Of a DNA stretch of 64,000 nucleotides, positions 43,026-53,576 are shown one piece after another; position 1 is the stretch's first letter; each line of letters begins with the position of its first letter. The DNA is taken from assembly GCA_036365455.1 (NCBI GenBank), contig JAWQUS010000007.1, positions 23,948,001 to 24,012,000 on the forward strand, given 5' to 3'. The notes under the pieces were generated by a model. That model did not search any database and was not told the DNA's origin. It saw only the letters and a list, made by a program, of their open reading frames with translations. Source of the DNA: Macrosoma leucophasiata (Eukaryota; Arthropoda; Insecta; Lepidoptera; Hedylidae). A program made the position numbers and the translations under genes.

Positions 43026-44260
43026 TATGAGTCTACTGAGAGGTATTCATAATAGAGATTGATTATCTCCAAAAATATTCGGGGAGGAGTGGAATTAAAA
43101 CCAATAACTTGTAGGGAGATCCAGAAATTCATAGAAGCAGACGTTTTTATGTGTTTCTTGATTTAGGTACCATGTTTAGCCCCGTATACCGAAAGATAGG
43201 AAGGGGAATGGGAGGTGGTGGGATATTACCTCCTCCTTTATAAAATATTTTTTTTCTTTCTCTAATTTAGAAACCTCTACCAGCCTCTACCTATTGAATC
43301 GCTCATCGATTGATCAGGTTCGCAATATATTAGCAATAAAAGATTAGAGTAGGCCACTGAAGTTATTAGTGAAAGCAATAAAATATCTCCCATCGGAGCG
43401 GCGACCACGCGGAACGTTGCTTAATTTCATTGATGCAAATATTGACTCATTTGCAACGAAATTCATTAATTGATTCCACTTTGTATGGTTTGATAGCGGA
43501 TAATAAAGTGTTGCGCGAATTTTCATAGCAACTGCAATAGGCTAATCGGAAAAGGTTAATCGGAAATCTTTCATCGCGGTACTAGTTTTTCTGATTGATT
43601 TTGTTCGATGGTGAGATTATTGTTCGATTGATTAAATATTGCTAATACGTCAACTAAATTCTACAAAAAAAATATATTTTCAATTATTTCATTTTTTCAA
43701 ACTAATGATACCATCACAACACCTTTCTCTAAAAAAAAACGACTACTTCATCGATTGCTGAAACATCTGTTTCTAATAATTCAAAGATCAGCGAGTAAAT
43801 CATATTCGTTTTTTTTTTTTGCATATTACTTAAAAAAAGCAAAGATTAATATATTACTAATGTTCTTAGCGACAACACCCGAAATTTGGAAAATAGAATT
43901 TTGAAAAGTATTTGAAAAATAGTAGAAGACCTTATATCAAATAGGCTATTTTGAATAACCACTAGAAGGTTTGGGTACACAGGGAACGAAAATTTGATTG
44001 GAAATTGCGTCAGCTTTGTTCCATGTAGACATAGTTGCGGGAAAAAACTAGTACTTAATAAGTGTTACTTGAAAAATTAAAATATTTGCATCAACATACC
44101 GAATTGACATCAACATACTTGGCATGCTTACAGACGATATATACGTAACTATGTAGTTTGTTACTACGTGAGCTCGTTGCATACACTCTATTTTAGAAAT
44201 AAAAATACATTAGCTTCATATTTAAAGTTTAATCAAAAGATATTTCACCTAAATACTTTT
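43026..44260. other. Unassigned intron stretch
   Basis: 1.2 kb without recognisable elements or exons. Confidence 0.3.
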
Positions 44261-44594
44261 TTTTAATTGTTTTATATTATTTCGCATTAACACATGCTTG
44301 TGAAATATATTTTATTTTTAAAGAAAAATGGAAAGAAAAATTTGACTTCAGGCGAGGCTCGAACTCGCGACCTACTGGGAATCTAGTCCAGCCGCTCTTC
44401 CAATTGAGCTACTGAAGCCCTGCCCGATTTGTTAAATCTTTCCTTCACATCTATTGCATTGCTTTATGGTAGCAGCAGCGGCGGAAGAGCGGCTGGACTA
44501 GATTCCCAGTAGGTCGCGAGTTCGAGCCTCGCCTGAAGTCAAATTTTTCTTTCCATTTTTCTTTAAAAATAAAATACTTTTTTTTAATAAAATT
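44257..44594. mobile_element. Head-to-head tRNA-like SINE (family F, copy 3)
   Basis: The flanking duplication AAATACTTTTTTTTAAT lies at about 44250-44268 and 44573-44589. A complete minus tRNA-like head (about 44345-44422) faces a plus head that begins inside the D arm (GGAAGAGCGGCTGGACTAG, about 44485) after a shortened spacer. The outer TTTATATTATTTCGCATTAA arm is as in copy 1. Confidence 0.82.
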
Positions 44595-44906
44595 ATAATT
44601 GTCATTACATAATTTGAACACGCAACGCTAGCTTTATGTTTTTGTTAGCCTTGGCATCTTGAGGCGTCCGTTCGTGATCGCTGCACATCGAATAAACCGA
44701 GCAGTTAACGTTCTGCAGATGCTAATTGCAGTAGATAAAGCGTGATATTATCGTGGTATTCTATCGGTGAAAGCCCTTGGTGATTACCTACATATGTATG
44801 TGTTTAATTTCATGTTGCCCGGCCTTGTGTGCTCGTTTTTGAAAAGCCTTGCGTCCATCCTTTTCCAAATCAGTTAAGCATTTAGAGTTTAATTTGTGTC
44901 AAATAA
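44595..44906. other. Unassigned intron spacer
   Basis: No element or exon is recognised. Confidence 0.3.
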
Positions 44907-45074
44907 ACGTAACTTCACGCCTGTAATCCCCGAAGGGGTAGGCAGAGGTAAATGCATGCATTCAAGCATACATGCAAATACCCACGATTCGCCGGTTACG
45001 TTTTGGGCCCATGTAACAGGTGGCGAGCCTGTTGACATCTCCGAGCACATTACCAAACTTCGAGGTACTGGGAG
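44907..45074 (-). repeat. SINE family C, 3' part
   Basis: CGTAACTTCACGCCTGTAAT to CAAACTTCGAGGTACTGGGA; the tRNA-like head is missing. Confidence 0.8.
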
Positions 45075-45455
45075 TCCCCTAACAAAGTTAAGAGGTGGAT
45101 TTCGTTTTCAGTAACACTTTGGGTACACATACCTTTCTAAGGTGGCCCCTAAAATTAGGGTCCGATATTTGGCATCCTATTCCCCCTTAACAGCGGGTGC
45201 TCTTGACAGATTTCTCCGTGTAAAAAGCGCTCTTTCAAATTAGACGTTTATTTTCCAACTGCTACGATGCGCGATGCTGCAGTTTTGCGTTTACAATACT
45301 GCACCCGGATAATTGTTTTTTTCGGTTTTTTTCGTTCGTGGGCATATGCATGTATGCTTGAATGCATGCATTTAAGGCCGACTCGGCCAACCCTTTCAGC
45401 GAATACGTACGTAAAGTGACTACAGATAGATAGTACTTATAAATACAAAACTTAC
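45075..45455. other. Intron spacer with a small SINE C piece
   Basis: At 45340-45378 GCATATGCATGTATGCTTGA and ATGCATGCATTTA match family C in plus orientation. Otherwise nothing is recognised. Confidence 0.35.
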
Positions 45456-45594
45456 AGGCTTCAAATCGCAGTGTATGATTCTCTCAGCTTCAAGCAACCT
45501 CAAGCAGCGGAGTAACGAGCTGGCAAACCTCCTGATGAGGCTCAGGCTGAACCCCTGGTAGTTGTTTTTCTTTATCAACTCGTACAAGTTGATG
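45456..45594 (-). CDS. Dyrk2: DYRK kinase, visible coding exon 3 (catalytic loop)
   Basis: This exon gives residues 148-193, with its first base completing Ser 147. It reads [20 protein letters not shown], then [20 protein letters not shown] and HCDLKP. The HCDLKP motif (catalytic Asp 190) with Cys instead of Arg is the form used by the DYRK/HIPK kinases. NLYELIKKN and the GFSL pair are hallmark class II DYRK words in helices D and E. The acceptor is TTTGCAG|C (45594/45595) and the donor is AAGCCT|GTAAGT (45456/45455), cutting after the Pro of the catalytic loop, before the Glu-Asn that opens exon 4. Confidence 0.95.
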
Positions 45595-45650
45595 CTGCAA
45601 ACAACATGGAAGACAAGTCGTGAGACAAAATATTTATGTGTCAGATTTCT

Positions 45651-45800
45651 TTTGTTTGTAACAAGCATGCAGTTCACATGGATGTCAAGTGACTACTGCA
45701 GGCTATCATCTACACAAAAATTAGAGTTCAAATGCAGATGCGTTCCCATCCCTGAGACCTTAGTTCTTATGTCTACCATGTGTTACCATCTAACCGGTAG
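45651..45800 (-). repeat. Family B, diverged partial copy
   Basis: ACAAGCATGCAGTTCACATG and TGCAGATGCGTTCCCATCCC, then TACCATCTAACCGGT. It resembles the older copies at 22788 and 40848. Confidence 0.6.
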
Positions 45801-45892
45801 TTATGGTACCGTATACGTATACCTACATACTCGTTATTATTGCTTTTTGATTATTAGGGAGTCTCTCAAACAGTTGCATATTCGTTTTTATT

Positions 45893-46252
45893 AATAATGG
45901 CAACCCATTATACGTCCCACTGCTGGGCACAAGTCTCTCCCCTTTTTGGGGGGAGGCCTGGAGCTTACTCCACCACGCTGCTCCAATGCGGATTGGTGAA
46001 GGTGGCTGGGGTAGTGGCCAACTCTGATGTCTGCTGTCGGATGTTTTCAAACCGCCCATAAGGCCTCCGACAAGGTTTAATGAATGCTATCCATCGATAG
46101 CAACCGGGACCGACGGCTTAACGTGCCCTCCGAAGCACGGAAACGCGCATTTAAATTGCCACTAGCGGTCACCCATCACACTACCCGACCGCGCCCGTAG
46201 TGCTTAAACGAGTAGATCGCTTACGATCTACACCAGCCGCTGGGCCATGCTC
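45893..46252 (-). repeat. SINE with 5S rRNA-like promoter (family A, copy 2)
   Basis: Read on the minus strand: GCCCAGCGGCTGGTGTAGAT, the 5S-like words GGGCGCGGTCGGGTAG and GTGATGGGTGACCGCT, then the body and the ending GGGACGTATAATGGGTTGCC. It is better preserved than copy 1. Confidence 0.65.
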
Positions 46253-46673
46253 GCTTCGTTTTTATTATATGAAACAAAAAAACTTTTATTCTCGCATACC
46301 TACGCTTCATTATCTCGTCTGTCGTGTGACCTAAGAGACTGGCGCAAAGTTTACGCAGGCACTCGCAGGTTTCACTCAGTGGCATTTAAATTTTACGCGT
46401 ACCTACTGTCTATACGTACCAACTAGACTACTCTAGCCTTGATTTGACTCAAATTCTTAGCTAAATCTAGTGACACATACCTATAATGCCACTGAGTCTA
46501 TTATTCCCGCTCGTAATTTACTATCTAATTAGGACTCGAAGACAGAGGCACTGGTGCAATACGAAGAAATTGAGCACAATACTCGTAATAATTAGCATTG
46601 GGTTTATTCCAATAAAAATCCAAACCTTTTCACAACTTGAAAGGCACAAGACAAAGGTTAATGCTGGCGAAAG
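46253..46673. other. Unassigned intron spacer
   Basis: No element or exon is recognised. Confidence 0.3.
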
Positions 46674-46777
46674 TAATATTGTAGAGTGAAGCCCCGAGGC
46701 ATTGTTGTAATATTGTAGAGTGAAGCCCCGAGGCATTGTTGTAATATTGTAGAGTGAAGCCCCGAGGCATTGTTGTT
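46674..46777. repeat. 34-bp tandem repeat, three units
   Basis: AATATTGTAGAGTGAAGCCC followed by CGAGGCATTGTTGT is repeated three times, apparently identically. The long minus frame across it (46521-47057) is a by-product of the repeats. Confidence 0.9.
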
Positions 46778-46863
46778 TGAAAAGTTGATCTTGTAAAAGA
46801 AATTTATTGGACCCTGCCAATGAGCAGTGGCAATGTACGAGATTGGTAGGTTCATTGATGTTA

Positions 46864-47125
46864 TCTATACTAATATTATAACGCTGAAGACTGTTTATTT
46901 GTGACGACATGGTTAGTCCAGCGGTGCGGAACCACCGTTTGATTCGAAGGGTCGCGGGTTCGATCCCCGCACCGGAACAAATATTTGTATGGCCTACAGA
47001 TATTTGTTTCGGGTCTGGGTGTTTGTGTATGTGTTGTATGTGTACAACGGCACCCACGACACAGGTTTATACCTACTGTGGGGCTGTGAGTGTGAGCGTA
47101 TTTTTTTTTTTTTATTTGTTTGCTT
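46864..47125 (+). repeat. Helitron 5' scrap followed by tRNA-derived SINE (family G)
   Basis: 46864-46900 is a Helitron-like 5' end (TCTATACTAATATTATAACG). From about 46904 a tRNA-like head follows: ACATGGTTAGTCCAGCGGTG and GGGTCGCGGGTTCGATCCCC, then ATATTTGTATGGCCTACAGA, TGTGTACAACGGCACCCACG and a T-rich end. Minus copies lie at 56640-56822 and 61487-61660. Confidence 0.7.
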
Positions 47126-47126
47126 G

Positions 47127-47769
47127 ACATCTCCGGGCACATTACCAAACTTCGAGGTACTGGGAAAGGAGATGTTGCAGAAATGTATGGACCTCCGGCC
47201 ATGTATTGTACACAATATCATTAAACAGGCAAAATCAATAAAAAAACGGTTTTTAATGCATATTTTCACTTATTTAGCTTTGTTTGCAGTTACAAAACAT
47301 TATTTGCAGTTAGAATTGCAACTCAAAACCAACATGGCGAATATGGCGGGCGATGTCATATTTTGACATTTTAATGTTTTAAATTGTATTTTGATTATAT
47401 AGTACTTGGAGAAAACAAGTAATATTTTCTAAATACTATCGAAATCGATTGATCCCAAGTGTCGGCTGTATCGCCGCCATGTTAAACATAGCTGAAAATG
47501 ATAAAATCGTTTGAATTAAATGTGGTTGTAACTCTAAAATATATTCTTGAATAAATTAATTGTATTTTTTTCGGCTTCTTCTTTAATTTACCCATTTTGT
47601 GAGGACGTGTACGAACTAGAGCCGAGCTCGCAACATCTCCTTTCCAGAAAATGGGTAAATACCAATAGAACCAGAGATAAAGGACTTAACACCATTATCT
47701 CTGATAACCCCCTACCCGGGAATCGAACCCAGGACCTCAGCGCAGTAGGAAGTGGCCTGCTACCACTAG
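47127..47769 (-). repeat. SINE family C copy split by a D element
   Basis: The left piece 47127-47167 (GACATCTCCGGGCACATTAC ... ACTGGGAAA) and the right piece 47641-47769 (TTTCCAGAAAATGG ... GCCTGCTACCACTAG) join without gain or loss to the sequence in intact copies. The family D insertion between them is thus younger. Confidence 0.85.
47168..47640 (-). mobile_element. 470-bp inverted-repeat element (family D, copy 3)
   Basis: Ends GGAGATGTTGC and GCAACATCTCC, between GGGAAA and TTTCCAG of a SINE. It is the reverse of copies 1 and 2, with matching interior (ATGTATTGTACACAATATCA, TCGAAATCGATTGATCCCAA). The shorter frames in it are spurious. Confidence 0.88.
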
Positions 47770-47863
47770 AATGTCTATAGGCTGTAGTATTCTCTCACTA
47801 TCCATGGGACCTGCATGCTTATGAACCACAATCATTAAAAATACACAAGTCCTCATCACCCAC

Positions 47864-48141
47864 CTCATTAGCTCGAAACTGATGCACAGATGGTTCCTGA
47901 AGTAGAAGTAATCGAGCATATGGATGACGTTGTGCGATTGCTCCTTGTCCTTCAGCCTGAGATGGTCCAGCACCCGCACCTCAACCAGAGCCTGGTGGTG
48001 GAACCGCTTCTTGTTCCTGATGATCTTGATAGCCACCTGGTTCCCGGTGCGGTGGTCCAGCGCCCTGATCACCTGACCGAACGAGCCCTTGCCTATCACC
48101 TCCAGGATCTCGTATCTGTATGCTATGTGGTCGTGGATTTG
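47864..48141 (-). CDS. Dyrk2: DYRK kinase, visible coding exon 2 (N-lobe)
   Basis: This exon gives residues 55-146 plus the first two bases of Ser 147. [20 protein letters not shown] begins the domain; GKGSFGQV (71-78) is the glycine-rich ATP loop, VAIK at 90-93 holds the ATP-anchoring lysine, and the helix C glutamate is probably Glu 108 in [29 protein letters not shown] and FEL (gatekeeper Phe 143) finish the N-lobe. '[12 protein letters not shown]' and '[11 protein letters not shown]' are words specific to class II DYRKs. The acceptor is CTATTTCCAG|CAA (48141/48142) and the donor is ATGAG|GTGGGT (47864/47863). It is the largest exon (278 bp). Substrate choice (Ser/Thr in a proline-directed context) follows from the family only. 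Confidence 0.95.
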
Positions 48142-48318
48142 CTGGAAATAGAATTTTGAAAAATTAAATTTATTTATTTTCTTTGCTATTTCTATGTAAT
48201 TGGATAGTCCAGGTGGATAGAAGCCTTTTCAGGATTAATATTTATTGCAAGACTAATTAACTTACGGTCAAATACTGAATCGTCACTTAAATCTTAGTGG
48301 GATTTAAAAGTCTTTTGT
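48142..48318. other. Unassigned intron spacer
   Basis: Nothing recognised. Confidence 0.3.
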
Positions 48319-48632
48319 AACGTAACTTCACGCCTGTAATCCCCGTAGGGGTAGGCAGAGGTAAATGTATGCATTCAAGCATACATGCAAACACCCACGA
48401 CTCGCCGGTTATGTTTTGGCCCATGTAACAGGCGGCGAACCTGTTGCCATCTCCGGGCACATTACCAAACTCCGAGATACTGGGAAACTTTCAGAAAATG
48501 GAAAAATCCCAATAGAACCAGAGATAAAGGATTTTAAACCGTTATCTCTGATAGTCCCCGACCCGGGAATCGAACCCAGGATCCCTAGCGTAATAGTAGT
48601 GGCCTGCTACCACTACGCTACGGAGGCAGTTA
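48319..48632 (-). repeat. tRNA-derived SINE (family C), minus copy
   Basis: Full length, CGTAACTTCACGCCTGTAAT to CTACCACTACGCTACGGAGG. Confidence 0.85.
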
Positions 48633-48838
48633 GTCTTTTGTCTCTATAAAAAACGTGCAAACGACAGAGATAACTTATATGCTTTCTATGCTAGGTTGCT
48701 TAAAATTAAGTGACGTTAAAATATTCGACCATGAGACTCATATCTGACGAGATTTCGAAACAAACTCGAAAACAAACCCCTAAAATGTGATTAAAAAAAT
48801 ATTCTAAATCAAAATATTTATAAATAGACTAGCTGATC

Positions 48839-48998
48839 CCCGCGGCTTAGCCCGCGTTTAAATTTTTCCTGAATTTCTTGCTATAAACCTCAAGGAGCCC
48901 GAGACCTTTCCAACGAATGCAAAACCGTGGAAATCGGTTCATGCGTTCTGGAGTTATAGCGTCAGGAAGGAAAACTCGACTTATTTTTATATAATAGA
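48839..48998 (-). mobile_element. Helitron-like element, subfamily H2
   Basis: On the minus strand A|TCTATTATATAAAAATAAGT to GCGGGGATCAGCTAG|T. It is nearly the same sequence as 50090-50269 in the other orientation. Confidence 0.8.
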
Positions 48999-49212
48999 TT
49001 TGTGAATAGTTTTAACCTCAAACCAAAGAATGCCATGAATTGGACCTTGAAACTTAACATTTGAACAAAGACATGAAACATTTCCGTTCAAGGTAAAGGC
49101 ATTTAATACATCAATATGAAAAGAAAATCATTGTATTGATAAGTAATCTTATACTTAGTAATAATATTAGTTAAGCGAAAGTTTACTTTTAGTATTCTTT
49201 TAATTATAATTA

Positions 49213-49526
49213 ACTGCCTCAGTGGCGTAGTGGTAGCAGGCCACTACTACTACGCTAGGAGTCTTGGGTTCGATTCCCGGGTCGGGAACTATCAGAGATA
49301 ACGGCTTAAAATCCTTTATCTCTGGTTCTATTGGGATTTTTTCATTTTCTGGAAGTTTCCCAGTACCTCGGAGTTTGGTAATGTGCCCGGAGATGGCAAC
49401 AGGTTCGCCGCCTGTTACATGGGCCAAAACGTAACCGGCGAGTCGTAGGTGTTTGCATGTATGCTTGAATGCATGCGTTTACCTCTGCCTACCCCTTCGG
49501 GGATTACAGGCGTGAAGTTACGTTAT
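49213..49526 (+). repeat. tRNA-derived SINE (family C), plus copy
   Basis: CTGCCTCAGTGGCGTAGTGG, GGGTTCGATTCCCGGGTC and the usual end GCGTGAAGTTACGTTA. Confidence 0.85.
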
Positions 49527-49740
49527 TCTTTTAATTACCTACTATTAGAGCTCTAGTGAAAGATATCCAAAGTTAATGTCGATGTTTATACATCTATTAA
49601 ATTATATAATATACCTACTTTTACAATTAAGCTGGTGTAGGTGTACTTGTGATACTAAATAGGTACATTTATCAATGATATGAATTGCATACGCTTCGCC
49701 CAAATAACTAAAACAGAATCGTCCATTTATTTATGAATGT

Positions 49741-50020
49741 ATTATCTGACCCGTCAACCGTCGTATTGCCTCAGAATTAAATAATGTACGAGTATCAAAG
49801 ATTTGACGGTGGTACGGACAATTTGTATGGGAAAATTATGTTGTCGTTTTTATTATTTCCCTTACAACTTCTTCAGCATGTAAACCTGCTCTGGACTTCA
49901 GTAAATGGGAAAATTGAAAAATAATTCAAAAGAAAAATTAGTTAAATCGATCCAGCTGTTCTCGAGTTTTGGCGAGACTATATAACGAACAGCAATTGAT
50001 CTTTATATACCTATATAGAT
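49741..50020 (-). mobile_element. Helitron-like H1 copy, decayed
   Basis: ATCTGACCCGTCAACCGTCG and CAAAGATTTGACGGTGG match H1; the CTAG terminus is mutated. Confidence 0.55.
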
Positions 50021-50089
50021 TTAATAAACTGACACTAGCCACCATCCATCTTACTTATCTAATTGTGATCATATTTATTCGTTAGAATA

Positions 50090-50269
50090 TCTATTATATA
50101 AAAATAAGTCGGGTTTTCCTTCCTGACGCTATAACTCCAGAACGCACGAACCGATTTCCACGGTTTTGCATTCGTTGGAAAGGTCTTGGGCTCCGTGAGG
50201 TTTATAGTATAAGAAAATTCAGGATTATAAAACGACATCCACGCGGGCGAAGTCGCGGGCAACAGCTAG
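50090..50269 (+). mobile_element. Helitron-like element, subfamily H2
   Basis: A|TCTATTATATAAAAATAAGT to CGCGGGCGAAGTCGCGGGC then AACAGCTAG|T, 180 bp with the GC hairpin intact. Confidence 0.85.
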
Positions 50270-50869
50270 TTATTTCATATAATTAGGCTCCTGGAGAGCA
50301 CTTTTACATAGTCATTTTTTTTAAACTAACCTAGAGTGAATAACCACTAATAATAATCAAACCACATAATAAATTAAACAGACACTGAACAATTTTGTAC
50401 AATATGGAAAGCATCAATTATTTACAATTTTTAATAATATATAAACAAAACACTCATTTATTGTAATAATATTAAATTTTTCGGGAAACCTACACGCCAA
50501 AAAAATGTTTCACATATTCCTAACATGCAAAACTAACGCTAGTTCTTGGCACTTGGCTAAAAGCCTGTTAACTAACAGGACGCTCTATAGTGCTTTTGCA
50601 AACACACGTGTCAGTTGAAGATAATGCTACAGCCCCAGAATATTTTAGCTAAATCCAGTAAATTACAGTAAACGAAATTTGAAATGTGGAGATTTACTGT
50701 GTTTTACTGAACTTCGTTAGAATATGATAGGTACTTTTGATTTGATACCATCTAATCTTTCCAGTGTATGTGTGTCCAATATAAGGTAATATTGAATTCG
50801 TAAAATAATCGGCTATACTTAGACTTTTTAATATAATATACATATTTTTTAATAATTCCAGTGCATCCC
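50270..50869. other. Unassigned intron spacer
   Basis: No element or exon is recognised. Confidence 0.3.
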
Positions 50870-51010
50870 TCAGAATTAGATATTGGACCTGGAGATGTCA
50901 ATCGTATCGTAATACGTAGGACAAAACGTTATCGGCGAATCGTGGGTGTTTGCACGTATACATGAATGCATGCGATTTACCTCTGCTTACCTCTACGGGG
51001 AATAGATATA
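50870..51010 (+). repeat. SINE family C 3' part, diverged
   Basis: GGAGATGTCAATCG, CGGCGAATCGTGGGTGTTTG and GCGATTTACCTCTGCTTACC match the family C body. Confidence 0.65.
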
Positions 51011-51104
51011 TTTTACAATAGAATGTTTCTGCTCATCTGGCAGAGCAGGAATTTTTTAAGGACTTAAATGGTTTATTTAGTATATCAGTACATTAATTGT
51101 CATA

Positions 51105-51388
51105 TCTAATATAAAAAAATCTCGTGTCATATCTGTCCCTAACAATACTACTCCTCCGAAACGGCTGGATCGATATCGACGTTCCTATACACTTTTCCTA
51201 TACTGAACCGATACTATTATATATATTTTTTGTGTGTATATTTGGTAGCTCTATAAGTATCGGTTGTAGTTTATTTTTTATATCCCTAAATGGTAAGGTA
51301 ATTCTCACCAATTATTTTTTTTTTGGTTTCTATGACATTTAATTTTTATAAATATTTAAGGCGATACGAAGTTCGTTGGGGCAGCTAG
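51105..51388 (+). mobile_element. Helitron-like element, H1 type, complete ends
   Basis: A|TCTAATATAAAAAAATCTCG at the left and CGAAGTTCGTTGGGGCAGCTAG|T at the right: 284 bp, flanked by A and T as expected for Helitron insertion. No coding capacity. Confidence 0.8.
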
Positions 51389-51424
51389 TTATTTTAAAAA
51401 ACAGAGATTTATATAAAAACGTAA

Positions 51425-51737
51425 ACGTAACTTCACGCCTGTGATCCCCGAAGGGGTAGGCAGAGGTAAATGCATGCATTCAAGCATACATGCAAAGACC
51501 CACGATTCGCCGGTTACGTTTTGGCCCATGTAACAGGTAGCGAGCCTGTTGACATCTCCGGGCACATTACCAAACTTTGAGGTACTGGGAAATTTCCAGA
51601 AAATGGAAAAATCCCAATAGAACCAGAGATAAAGGACTTTACACCATTATCTCTGATAACCCCCTACCCGGGAATCGAACCCAGGACCTCAGCGTAGTAG
51701 TAGTGGCCTGCTACCACTAGGCTACCGAGGCAGTCAG
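51425..51737 (-). repeat. tRNA-derived SINE (family C), minus copy
   Basis: Full length, CGTAACTTCACGCCTGTGAT to CTACCACTAGGCTACCGAGG. It has the intact GGGAAATTTCCAG site that is split in 47127-47769. Confidence 0.87.
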
Positions 51738-52394
51738 CAGAGAGCAGAGATTTATATATTATATATATTTTATAATTTTTTATCGTAAAATGGAACAAAA
51801 AGCATGTTAATGTATTCGATAAACAGTCGGGTAAATATTTTTTTTTAAATAATTATCATCGTTGTATCGGCAGAAATAAATACACGAAAATATGCGGTAA
51901 ATACTTGATTGATGATGTGATTTTTCGGTAGAATATTTCTGGTAAAGTTATTACGTAACTTTGACATCGATCGTCAAAATTCCAGTTATCCTACAAACAC
52001 TTGAAAAAATGTATCATCATCATGAGGCTGCTGTTGTTCTATCGTAGCGCCCGCAGCCGCAGCTTTCGCCCCCTGACTTCCCACTCTGACGTCAGAGTTA
52101 TCTCCCTAAGGAAAATATTTGGCAAGCGGATTGGTGATCGCAATAGATGACATAATCGAAAAAAAACTCGATATTTTCTCTCAATCACATAGTACCTAGT
52201 AATAGACACAAGAGAAATCGATGGTTGTTATTTTTACTGAGAGACTGAAACAAAATAATGGGACTTAAAAAACAAACTTCTGCGAATCGTGGGTGTGACT
52301 TTCCTGTACACTTTTTCTATACTGACCTAACAGTATTATAGAGTGTCTTCCGATATACGGACATACGTAAGAGAATGAATTCTTAATTTTTTAC
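51738..52394. other. Unassigned intron stretch
   Basis: A short GC-rich patch at 52040-52085 (GCGCCCGCAGCCGCAGC) has no open frame of note. Nothing else is recognised. Confidence 0.3.
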
Positions 52395-52525
52395 GTAGCT
52401 TCACGCCTTTAATCCCCGAAGGAGTAGGCAGAGGTAAATGCATGCATTCAAGCATACATGCAAAGACGCACGATTCGCCGGTTACGTTTTAGGCCCATTT
52501 AACAGGTGGCGAGCCATAATTTTAT
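52395..52525 (-). repeat. SINE family C 3' part
   Basis: CGTAGCTTCACGCCTTTAAT to AACAGGTGGCGAGCC. Confidence 0.75.
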
Positions 52526-52547
52526 ATGACATAAAAAATACAAATTG

Positions 52548-52800
52548 TAACGTAAGTTCACGTTTGATTCCCCGCAGGTCTTGGTAAAACTGAATGCATG
52601 CATTCAAGCATACACGAGAAACACCAACAATTTGACTGTAACATTTTCTGATAACGCGAGGCGAGCCCTTTCACAGCATATAATAGACTCCGAGGGTGGC
52701 ACTGAGAAACCCCGATGGTGGAAAATTCACCGGACACGGCGATTAAATCCAGGACTCAACTTGCCTTGCCTGCTTCAATAGCCTACTACCAGACTGACGA
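52548..52800 (-). repeat. Old SINE family C copy
   Basis: GTAACGTAAGTTCACG, GAATGCATGCATTCAAGCAT and ATAGCCTACTACCAGACTGA are strongly diverged family C blocks. Confidence 0.65.
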
Positions 52801-52978
52801 TACTAGATTGTGATTCACGATTTTGCTATAGTATGCTAAGAGCTTAAAACATCATAAAAAAATATAAAATATGTAAGTCAGTATAGCTTGACCGGAACCG
52901 CTGTACCGCGCCAGGTATGCTCGCATTGCTCGCGGCGAGAGGGGAGGTAGCATCGGCTGTAGCGTTCTTTCTTTCTTT

Positions 52979-53270
52979 TTTTTTTTTTTTTTTATGTTTT
53001 AACAGTGGCAAACAAGCATACAGTTCACATTGATGTTAAGTGATGACTGCAGCCTATAGACACCCACACAATGACCAGAGGTAAAAATGCAGATGCGTTA
53101 CCACTCCTGAGGCCTAAGGTGTTATGCCTCTGTGCCGGAAATTACAGGGCCGTACATTACCACCTGACCGGAACACGATAGTGCTGAACACTACCATTTA
53201 GCGGCAAGTATATTAGGTAATGCGGTGGTGCCTACGCCCGCGAGCTCCGTCACTGGAGCTCTACCACCAG
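52979..53270 (-). repeat. Family B full-length copy
   Basis: A long T run then ATGTTTTAACAGTGGC at the left and GAGCTCTACCACCAG at the right, near consensus. It ends 111 bp from the donor of exon 1. Confidence 0.87.
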
Positions 53271-53381
53271 CCATCTATCATCGCCAATGGTTTCGTGTTT
53301 CTACCCGACTTCCGACTCACCGCGTATACCGAGGGCGCGGTACAGCGCTTCTGGTTAAGCATAGCAGGCACATAGTAGTAC

Positions 53382-53545
53382 CTTATTATAACTGCCGTTC
53401 TCGTCATCAAAGCCGCAGTTGTTGGGCAAGTTAGATCGCGCCTGCACCTTGTTGGCATCCACTCCAAGGAACCACACCTCGGGGTACTTCCGGATCTCCG
53501 TGCGTTCCCATTCGGACAGCCGCTCGCCGTACACCTTCAAGGATT
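53382..53545 (-). CDS. Dyrk2: DYRK kinase, visible coding exon 1 (DYRK-homology box)
   Basis: This exon gives the first 54 complete residues seen, plus the last two bases of an incomplete codon at its 5' end. It reads SLKVYGERLSEWERTEIRKY, PEVWFLGVDANKVQARSN and LPNNCGFDDENGSY. The NxGFDD...Y segment (residues 42-52) is the DYRK-homology box, and 'EI..YPE..FLG' is the class II region just before it, part of the N-terminal domain needed for self-activation. The acceptor is TTCCCTGCAG|AA (53545/53546) and the donor is AATAAG|GTACTA (53382/53381). Because the exon opens mid-codon with an acceptor, at least one more coding exon must lie upstream; none was found up to 64000. Confidence 0.93.
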
Positions 53546-53576
53546 CTGCAGGGAAAACACAAAAATCAATTGCTGT

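Noticed and set aside
46521..47057. 178-codon minus frame, the longest in the window
   Set aside because: It runs through the 34-bp tandem repeat, a Helitron scrap and a tRNA-like SINE; its repeated ASGLHSTIL-type words are translation of the tandem repeat.
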